A DNA stretch of 64,000 nucleotides from Petasospora fabianii (lineage: Eukaryota > Ascomycota > Saccharomycetes > Phaffomycetales > Wickerhamomycetaceae), in the NCBI GenBank assembly GCA_022641835.1, contig CP048717.1, positions 1,240,001-1,304,000 on the forward strand, in the 5' to 3' direction. The notes beneath the pieces are model-generated. The model searched no databases, was not told the origin of the DNA, and worked only from the letters and a program-made list of their open reading frames with translations. This document shows positions 58,101-64,000 of this stretch, piece after piece (positions within the stretch are counted from its first letter, which is position 1; each line of letters opens with the position of its first letter). The position numbers and the translations under genes are program-made.

Positions 58101-58242
58101 GGAGGAGGCGACTGCTAAGCCTATTCAGAAAGGTGTACAGCGTCTTGATGAGACCAGAGTTGAAGAAGAAGGCGTCCCGGTGATACAGCACGAGAGTACA
58201 ACAATCGAAGAGGCAGATGTTGCCATGATTGATGCCGAATGA
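55162..58242 (+). CDS. IRR1: Cohesin subunit Irr1/Scc3 (STAG family)
   Basis: 1026 residues. A basic and acidic N-terminus (RRSRRIQDKG) leads into the STAG domain. Diagnostic stretches are HEFFIMSKKPEHKHLKKNL, NFIEDVVNTTFIHRFKDVD, IRVDAMSSLGEWMELAPQTF and KYLGWVLSDESSSVRLQVLK, followed by HEAT-like helices. Scc3 binds Scc1 and DNA and is needed for cohesin loading. The two MCB elements just upstream fit expression in late G1 like other cohesin genes. Somewhat shorter than S. cerevisiae Irr1 (1150). Confidence 0.94.
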   Translation: MTVEDAGVRRSRRIQDKGASQPVYEDDEIDGEQYDNDEQDEDFEQSTPRKRKRALTSTKPKQTKKAKTGESQFAELRQEFEQHYLFEALNDGEVSVAELATEWVDQYKNGKDIAKRDLVNFILNAVGCFTKIEEHDVANNESASETVGEIQTFFKRQKLHEFFIMSKKPEHKHLKKNLIQFIAHIISISDENGLLYENVLIEEDAEEEESLQETNVVEDMLIWLSSFSVCNVRALRYISTLCLFTMETALCRSSQKNNIALEKFKKQLAVEKAKKQTAAVKKRVDQVQSTVDDYVRQSEILENFIEDVVNTTFIHRFKDVDSHIRVDAMSSLGEWMELAPQTFYNVKYLKYLGWVLSDESSSVRLQVLKTLVKLLKHNTVTAGVRQFFERFKDRIVEMALSDIDVHVKNNAVTLLTEVNKLGFLDEAEVAKLSSLIFHWDEKKNTPLVASFIRTVQEERTLETLEAHRAAIDLEQNGFPFSLEEGIRLANLVSILGEAHAEHETSVSGFKPDTLEVSDFAKVGKALADSKGLSDITLDTSIELFLLDNSTLSSVDKEVSKLIALDGSDRTVLLGLIHGFLLSVYENLGKNNVSFSPKLISQIPKLLKKSENSTADLSEFIQIFALLPLSYFEEHNETTTFKKVYQTLVKHFKNNDMIALKHEYVLLANILTTSPESTTITEVTTLFQDFVSELRIELSNFLKSPDFEFSVESLEQLHDDFLTKLLLLGKTIDVSQILPLFETIKEQLLLTLTDFDLSNPIVHSAVSGIFQLMMSALTWRLNHLLKTNELHDVEKELKVLVEVLDEAKDVTKEKTRIPIEIRTSVAKTTMDIYTMVKGFFLAYEKSEKTNLSNVSRFKEMEFPDMVLPDPLVSALKDIFLRNEAYYASIIEVMLERDDDEDIAYNDINAQFDDDEEKEAVQWAAERELVVFTAKLLRIAKYGMISDPETLIKRIDLNADILGDLYANVVVSEVGDAEEEEEEEATAKPIQKGVQRLDETRVEEEGVPVIQHESTTIEEADVAMIDAE

Positions 58243-59574
58243 TAACTATGTCTTTGTTTTGCTTACGATTGAATTGCATGTGGGTATTTATGGCTAATGT
58301 TCTGAAAACAATGAGTAACTGATATGGCTTGTCCGTTGTAGTGTACATGCATCATGCAGTGCTGTCACTAATGAGCTGATACCAAGTAGAAAGCAGGCTG
58401 GCCTGATTCTGTTGAAATAGGCTATTAGCGACTTGTTATCTATGCCATCTCCGACATCATCCTGTAGCTCCGCAACTCGCTAACTCAAGTACATCGACTT
58501 GCGGCACTCTGTGCATCCGAGAATCCCAGAACACAGCTCGTTAAGCAATCAAGTTCAGACACGGAGTATCAGTAAGAAATTCATCAGCAAGTGAGTCAAT
58601 GCATGAGTTGTATTGATCATGAGGGAACGGCTAAACGTTACACCATCAAAGTACTCAATACACTGTCATCAGGTGGTCCCTAATACAGTTTGAATCGTCC
58701 CCAGAAGTACACACATGATACATGATGATCTGACTGGGGTAAAAACCTTCGAGGCAATCAATCAGAATCAATGGTTAGGCCAAGATGTGCACCCAATTGA
58801 CACCCTGCATATGTCTCGAAGGGCCCCAATCAAACGTATGGACGCATCTGTCCATCATGCTTTCAATTGTGTCAAGAAGAGTAAATGGGGTGTTATTTGG
58901 GAGTGACATGGTCCATTTGTCATGACTTCGATGCATGTATTTGTTTACATTATGGTAATGATTGAGTGACGCGTCGCGTTAAATCATAAGAGTGACGCGT
59001 CACGTAATTGCCCAAAAGAAGACAAATGTAAACAAAGGACGACGCGAAACGGGAAGTCTACGCGTGCCGAATTTGGCGTTAAACGACGAAGTATTCACTA
59101 TTTAACTGGTGTTCTGAAATCATGGAAACTTGAGATAAAAGCCAATAGGATCGCAACAATTGTCATAATATACACAACAAATTCCCATCTTTTTAACACT
59201 TCTCAAAGTCTTGGAAACACGCTATTAAAGCCCTAGAACGAGGACACGCGTTGGTACGCGCCGCAATTTCGCGACAGCCAATCAGAGCCGGTGTGTGCAC
59301 GACGCGACCGCGTTTTGCCACCGAGTTTTTCTTCGCCTTGACGCGTCTCTCTGTAAACAAAACCCGAAACACGTTACACCCTAAGCGCGTCTGATCGAGA
59401 AAGTATAAGTACTCCTGTGTGTCCACTGTCTTGTCCCTTCCTTCTTGACTTCTACTTATTCTCACCACCATCGAACAAAGGAGATTTCAATCCATCTTAT
59501 CATCACCTTTGCTCCTTTCTTAATCCTTACTCCGATCCCATCACACTATATCATTATCGTATCCAAATCCCATA
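58243..59574. promoter_or_regulatory. 1.3 kb upstream region of RNR2 with MCB array
   Basis: 58243-58950 shows no supported gene. From 58969 on, five ACGCGT elements occur (58969-58974, 58995-59000, 59060-59065, 59246-59251, 59341-59346), plus CGCGAAA (59043-59049) and several other CGCG words. A TATAAG element is at 59404-59409. This is the densest MCB array in the window. Confidence 0.65.
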
Positions 59575-60804
59575 ATGTCAATCCAGGAGACCCCATCTAA
59601 GGCCGCTGCCAAGGTTCTTTCCAACCTCGATCTCGACGATTCCAAGAAGGACTTGAGAGCTGAGCTCACTGCCATCAATGCTGCTAAGCAGGCTGCTGCC
59701 GGTGTTAAGCTTGAAGACAAGGCCATCGAGGACACTTCTGATGCTGACACTGAAAAGCACAAGCAGTTCCTTGCTAAGCACAAGTCTCATAGACATCAGT
59801 TGAAAGAGCTTGAGAAGGATGAGCCACTTCTTGTTGAGAACAAGCGCCGTTTTGTTCTTTTCCCAATCAAGTACCATGAGATCTGGCAGGCATACAAGAA
59901 GGCTGAAGCTTCTTTCTGGACCGCTGAGGAGATTGATTTGTCTAAGGATTTGCATGATTGGAACAACAGATTGAATGAGAATGAACGTTTCTTCATCTCT
60001 CGTGTTCTTGCCTTCTTTGCCGCTTCTGACGGTATCGTTAATGAGAACTTGGTTGAGAACTTCTCTGCCGAGGTGCAAATTCCAGAAGCTAAGTGTTTCT
60101 ACGGTTTCCAAATCATGATGGAGAACATTCACTCTGAGACATACTCTCTCTTGATTGACACTTATATCAAGGATCCACAACAGGCTGAGTATTTGTTTAA
60201 TGCCATTGAGACTATTCCATGTATTAAGAAGAAGGCTGATTGGGCTTTGAGATGGATTGCCGATGAAGAAGCCTTGTTCGGTGAGAGACTTGTTGCCTTT
60301 GCCGCTGTTGAAGGTATCTTCTTCTCTGGTTCCTTTGCCTCTATTTTCTGGTTGAAGAAGAGAGGTTTGATGCCAGGTTTGACTTTCTCTAACGAGTTGA
60401 TTTGCCGTGATGAAGGTTTGCACACTGACTTTGCCTGTTTGTTGTTTGCTCATTTGAAGAACAAGCCATCTTCTGAAATTGTCGAAAAGATTATCACTGA
60501 GGCTGTTGAAATTGAATCTGAGTACTTTACCGATGCTCTTCCAGCTTCTTTGCTCGGTATGAACGCCAAGCTTATGGTTCAATACGTTCAGTTCTGTGCT
60601 GATCGTCTTCTTATTGCCCTTGGTAACAAGAAGTTCTACAACGTTTCTAACCCATTCGACTTTATGGAGAACATTTCCTTGGCTGGTAAGACTAACTTCT
60701 TTGAGAAGAGAGTTTCTGATTATCAAAAGGCTGGTGTTATGGCATCTACTGCTAAGAAGACTGAAGCTGCTGCTGATGACTTTGCTTTCGATGAGGACTT
60801 CTAA
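59575..60804 (+). CDS. RNR2: Ribonucleotide reductase small subunit (R2)
   Basis: 409 residues. The diiron-tyrosyl radical site is intact: EEIDLSKD (iron ligand), [34 protein letters not shown] (Glu and His ligands; radical tyrosine about residue 190) and [15 protein letters not shown]. The C-terminal DDFAFDEDF is the peptide that docks on the large subunit. An intact radical Tyr marks it as Rnr2, not the inactive Rnr4 type. It makes dNTPs in S phase. Codon use is strongly biased, as for highly expressed genes. The MCB cluster upstream agrees with G1/S induction. Confidence 0.98.
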   Translation: MSIQETPSKAAAKVLSNLDLDDSKKDLRAELTAINAAKQAAAGVKLEDKAIEDTSDADTEKHKQFLAKHKSHRHQLKELEKDEPLLVENKRRFVLFPIKYHEIWQAYKKAEASFWTAEEIDLSKDLHDWNNRLNENERFFISRVLAFFAASDGIVNENLVENFSAEVQIPEAKCFYGFQIMMENIHSETYSLLIDTYIKDPQQAEYLFNAIETIPCIKKKADWALRWIADEEALFGERLVAFAAVEGIFFSGSFASIFWLKKRGLMPGLTFSNELICRDEGLHTDFACLLFAHLKNKPSSEIVEKIITEAVEIESEYFTDALPASLLGMNAKLMVQYVQFCADRLLIALGNKKFYNVSNPFDFMENISLAGKTNFFEKRVSDYQKAGVMASTAKKTEAAADDFAFDEDF

Positions 60805-62286
60805 TCGGGTATTAGCCTGTGGCTATGCTTGTTTCTTTTTGTCCCTCTTCAGTTCTCTTATTGCTTCTAATGATTTTGTTATGACCCCTTGTATACTAGT
60901 TTACATTTAACGTTTTATGATAAATCCTTGTATCTTGTAGTTTCCTGCTGTTCTTCCTTTTTCAGTGTTACTTGAACAGTTTTACAAGTTAAGGCTTACT
61001 GAAGGCTATAACCAAATGAGGCTTACTTCTAAATATAGGATATGATCCCTTGACAGACTATCCCAAAGAAGTACTGTACAGCTCAAAACAACACTTTATA
61101 TCCCAAAGGAGATGTAAACTATATCCCAAAGAAGATATGCTAAATCCTTGGCAAAGAAAAGATCAACATGTGGAGAACATTTCGCTACGAGACAGTGTCT
61201 GACGTGTCTGAGATCTTGATTATTGCCTAATTGGGAATCTGTTGACAAGTTACATTTTAGGCTGTGTCTGGTTTCAGACTGTGACAGATGGTTTTGGTCT
61301 GTGATAAGGGAGCTTTATGAGATAGAGGAGCTTTATGAGTATAGGTGAAGGCTATGATGTATCAAGATCAAACAGAGAGATGAGCCCTGGTTAGTATCAA
61401 AGCCCAACCCCTGAGTAGGTGTCAACATCTACTTATGCCTAGCAAACTGCTTATATCTTGGGTTGGCCAGACCTCACATAGACCCAGAACAAGAACCCAC
61501 GTTCAGCCTTATTTGTATGAGCCGCCGCGGTCGGCTCGGCAATGTTGTTGTTGTTTGTTTTGTTGTTGTTATTGTTTTATAATGTGTCTTGTTGTTATGG
61601 CGACGCGCGCGCAAGAGCGCGCTTGCGCGTGTTCGAATTATATTAAAAAAAAAAAAAAATAAAAAAAAAAAACAGGAAAGGGGGGCTATAGTAGTTGTCC
61701 TGGTTACTTTTTGATCTTAAGAAAACCATAAGAGAGTTCAGTGGTCTATGGCAGTTGTTTGTTAGTAATGAGGATATAACCAGCTATAGAAGGTGTGTTT
61801 TTATATGTCTTTGTCTAGATCTTGTCATTGTCAATCACCATAGAAGATAGATATCTACATGCCGCGAAGGAACTAAGGTTCTAGGCCCAGACCTGTCGTT
61901 AGTTTGTGTGTTTTTTCACTTTTGCCGATCCAAGTCGCATCATCCGGCAGCGGGGCAACAAAACGCGCTGCAAGCGAAGGAGGCTTCATGAAATTTGCTT
62001 TGTTTGCAAATTTAATCAATTCTTCTCTTTTACTAGGAACTCTAGAGAACTATACACTTCTTTCATTCTACACGCAGTTGCTTCCACCATCCTGCTATCT
62101 TTTCTATCCTTCTCTTTGCTTCCCTATCTCTCCCTGTCTCTCTCTATCCCTCTCTCTTTACCCCTGTCTCAGACCTCTCATACGGTAGGTAAACAACGGG
62201 CTTCGTGCACCATCACCATCATCAAAACCATCAACAACCACATCCCACATCCAACAATCATTCACATTCGTTCATCAAGAGTCACA
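60805..62286. other. Long intergenic region upstream of the WSC gene
   Basis: 1.48 kb. It contains three TATCCCAAAG(A/G)AG units (about 61050-61135), duplicated GAGCTTTATGAG words (about 61308-61340), GTTGTT runs (61541-61574), a hairpin-forming CGCGCAAG...CTTGCGCG (61608-61629), a poly(dA) tract (61645-61672) and a CT-rich stretch (about 62110-62170) in the likely WSC leader. No gene recognised. Confidence 0.55.
61608..61672. other. Perfect 8-bp inverted repeat followed by poly(dA)
   Basis: CGCGCAAG (61608-61615) and CTTGCGCG (61622-61629) flank a 6-nt loop, and 28 bp of almost pure A follow at 61645-61672. On the minus strand this reads as a T tract before the hairpin. Function unknown. 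Confidence 0.5.
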
Positions 62287-63516
62287 ATGCTCAAACAAGT
62301 GGCTCTCCTTTCGCTTTTTTGGCTCCCATTGAGCTCTGCAGACTCATCCACTTTCTCCACAAGTGGATGCTATTCTCTGTCCTCTCTCAAGTCTTACCTC
62401 TCTTCTCAAGGATCTTATACATTCCAAACAAACTCATACTGTGAAGACTTATGTGATAATCAGGGATTCTCAGTTGCTGCTACCCTTGATGGTTCAACAT
62501 GCTATTGTGGTAATAAACTACCATCAAACATCGATACTGTTGACAACGATAAATGTTCCTCCACTTGTAACGGTTATGGAACCGAGATCTGTGGTGGTGA
62601 TGGCTACTTAACCGTTAACACTAATGGTGAGGAGGACACTTCAGATGAGTCTTCTTCATCTTCTTCTTCTTCTTCTTCTTCTTCGTCATCATCTTCTTCA
62701 TCTTCATCTTCTTCAACCACATCCGCATCCGAGTCTTCAACAACTTCGTCAACGTCAACGACTTCATCTTCTTCTTCTTCTTCTTCTTCTTCTTCTTCAT
62801 CTTCTTCAACTCCTTCCACCTCATCCTCATCATCTTCCTCCCCCACTTCCTCCTCCCAATCAAGCATATCTTCAAAATCTTCATCGAGCACAACCTCTCC
62901 ATCCTCTTCCGCACCTTCGACCTCTGTGATTACATCCATCATCACAGCGTCTAACAGTGGAGCCACTACAACAATGACCGCAACACAGTCATCACCAACT
63001 TCTACATCAACATCCGGTGCAAAGACCTCAACAGATACCAATAAAAATGATGATGACAACGGATCTAATGGTCTCAGTAAAGGTGCTATTGCTGGTATTG
63101 CCGTTGGTGCAGTCTTGGGTGTCTTAGCGCTCTTTGCCATCATTATCTTCTTCTTCCTCCGTCATCGTCGTAATAATGACGACGATGATGAAGATCATTA
63201 CTCTGATAAACATACTCCTCCACCGGTCCATAATGACTTTGCACCATCCCAGGGAGCTACTGGTGGTTATGGATTTAATGGTTATGGTGCTCAGGATCCA
63301 TTCCAAACTGTACCACCAGTGCCGTTCTACGCCACAGAAAATGGTAGAAAAAGACTCAGTAATGGTTCTTTACCAGATGCAAGACATGAGAAGACATTAA
63401 GAGTGGTGAATCCAGATGAAACAATGAATGATACAACACTCCATGATCAAAGTTATTCAGACGATGATGATGACGACAACGACTATAACGATACCCCAGA
63501 GAAGTACAGATCGTAA
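62287..63516 (+). CDS. WSC-family cell wall integrity sensor
   Basis: 409 residues from the ATG at 62287. Signal peptide (LKQVALLSLFWLPLSSA), a cysteine-rich WSC domain (GCYSLSSL to CGGDGYLTV, with CEDLCDNQGF and STCYCGNKL), a Ser/Thr stalk with long serine runs, one membrane span (GAIAGIAVGAVLGVLALFAII) and an acidic cytoplasmic tail ending DTPEKYRS. Wsc sensors detect cell-wall stress and activate Rho1-Pkc1 through Rom2; LRVVNPDE in the tail resembles the Rom2-interaction region. The upstream in-frame stretch lacks an ATG-started leader and was left out. Which of WSC1-4 it corresponds to is not clear. Confidence 0.9.
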   Translation: MLKQVALLSLFWLPLSSADSSTFSTSGCYSLSSLKSYLSSQGSYTFQTNSYCEDLCDNQGFSVAATLDGSTCYCGNKLPSNIDTVDNDKCSSTCNGYGTEICGGDGYLTVNTNGEEDTSDESSSSSSSSSSSSSSSSSSSSSSTTSASESSTTSSTSTTSSSSSSSSSSSSSSSTPSTSSSSSSSPTSSSQSSISSKSSSSTTSPSSSAPSTSVITSIITASNSGATTTMTATQSSPTSTSTSGAKTSTDTNKNDDDNGSNGLSKGAIAGIAVGAVLGVLALFAIIIFFFLRHRRNNDDDDEDHYSDKHTPPPVHNDFAPSQGATGGYGFNGYGAQDPFQTVPPVPFYATENGRKRLSNGSLPDARHEKTLRVVNPDETMNDTTLHDQSYSDDDDDDNDYNDTPEKYRS

Positions 63517-63680
63517 GGTCATGTGCCCTCCTAGTTCTTTTGCAAATATACTAAATTATAGAAGACAATTGACATTGTAAAATCATAAATAAAGACTTAA
63601 AAGGGAGTAGTAACATTAAGTGGATCCATAGCTGGTAATCACGTGACTTGTGTTTTCTGGTTCGCGCACACTATCAATAA

Positions 63681-63686
63681 ACGCGT
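63681..63686. promoter_or_regulatory. MCB and Cbf1-like sites before the last gene
   Basis: ACGCGT at 63681-63686, with the Cbf1/CDEI-like ATCACGTGAC at 63638-63647 just upstream and TATAAG repeats (63718-63740) after it. ATG follows at 63762. Confidence 0.5.
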
Positions 63687-63761
63687 ATTAAACAAAAAAT
63701 GTAAACAAAACGTCTCTCTTATAAGAGCTCTTTATAAGTATAACTCATACAAAGCAAGATA

Positions 63762-64000
63762 ATGGCCCGGTCATTGGGTAATACATTCGTTCCATCTCAG
63801 CCACCGGCTGTGACGGCTCGATTATTGTCTCGACAATCAGTCAATGAGCTTACAAATCTATGTCTTCTCTGGCTGACTATACCATCAACACGACCAAACC
63901 CATCGCTAAAACTGTTAAGATCACTAGGATTTGAATCAAGAGATGATTTCATTAAGGACTGGAAGCAATGGCTTGAACATTTCAAGACTTTAAAGACACA
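63762..64000 (+). CDS. N-terminal fragment, possible CENP-N/Chl4-type kinetochore protein
   Basis: 79 complete codons are visible before the window ends. It begins MARSLGNTFVPSQPPAV, then LLSRQSVNELTNLCLLWL. Chl4/Mis15/CENP-N proteins start with a short FVP(S/T) segment followed by a helix pattern of the form L...S...L..L.L.W, which this resembles. The rest (FESRDDFIKDWKQWLEHFK) is helical and also compatible. The MCB element upstream fits a chromosome-segregation gene. Identity is tentative because only the N-terminus can be read. Confidence 0.45.
   Translation, partial: MARSLGNTFVPSQPPAVTARLLSRQSVNELTNLCLLWLTIPSTRPNPSLKLLRSLGFESRDDFIKDWKQWLEHFKTLKT

Noticed and set aside
59578-60726. A 382-codon open frame antisense to RNR2
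   Set aside because: It mirrors RNR2 exactly; strong codon bias removes stops in the antisense phase. The product has no recognisable domain.
62604-63143. A 179-codon acidic frame antisense to the WSC stalk
   Set aside because: It is the reverse of serine codon runs (TCT/TCA to E/D codons).

Overview
This window is nuclear DNA from a budding yeast (Saccharomycotina). The evidence is compact, mostly intronless genes with yeast-only products (CSE4, MTW1, CDC3, HOF1, WSC, yapsin, BUD27, RSF2). The few introns are short (57-68 nt), start GTAAGT/GTACGT/GTGAGT, and have TACTAAC-like branch points close to the 3' splice site. CTG appears to encode leucine: a CTG at 19473-19475 sits at a Leu that is invariant in the Adr1/Rsf2-type zinc finger. 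This argues against the CTG-Ser clade and fits a Pichiaceae- or Phaffomycetaceae-like yeast. I cannot name the species.

Layout. 1-13.5 kb: a partial gene (perhaps EGD2), IMP2, ARP9, CSE4, RCH1, VPS27, HOF1 and BUD27. IMP2, ARP9, RCH1 and HOF1 are neighbours on S. cerevisiae chromosome XIII, so this is a conserved block with CSE4 and VPS27 within it. 13.8-24.4 kb: STR2, a small TATA-driven gene, a 2.6 kb gene-free stretch, the zinc-finger regulator RSF2/TDA9 (also near STR2 homologues in S. cerevisiae) and RRN9. 24.6-33.4 kb: PDB1, an acetyl-CoA-transporter-like gene and PCS60 (the YBR220C-YBR221C-YBR222C block), with a FIT-family gene, MED31 and MTW1 between them, then a Rab5 GTPase. 33.6-45.6 kb: a tiny two-intron LYR-motif gene, a P450, a domesticated pogo-type transposase, a WHI5/NRM1 G1/S repressor, an ARO8-like aminotransferase, POM33 and a yapsin with a long adhesin-like stalk. 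46.3-64 kb: SEN54 and BRO1 (convergent, as in S. cerevisiae), YPC1, HIF1, CDC3, IRR1/SCC3, RNR2, a WSC sensor and the start of a CHL4/CENP-N-like gene.

Functional themes. Several genes serve chromosome segregation and the G1/S programme: CSE4, MTW1, a possible CHL4, SCC3, the histone chaperone HIF1, RNR2, the septin CDC3, HOF1 and the MBF/SBF co-repressor NRM1/WHI5. MluI cell-cycle boxes (ACGCGT) lie upstream of many of them, most densely at RNR2 and in the HIF1/CDC3 divergent promoter. A second recurring promoter motif, GGTGTNYGGGTGT, matches the Rap1 consensus and occurs at several unrelated genes, twice in tandem between the FIT gene and MED31. ESCRT functions (VPS27, BRO1) and the endosomal Rab also appear.

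I saw no tRNA, rRNA, CRISPR array, LTR element, virus fossil or intact transposon. Repeats are limited to short tandem arrays and homopolymer tracts in intergenic DNA.
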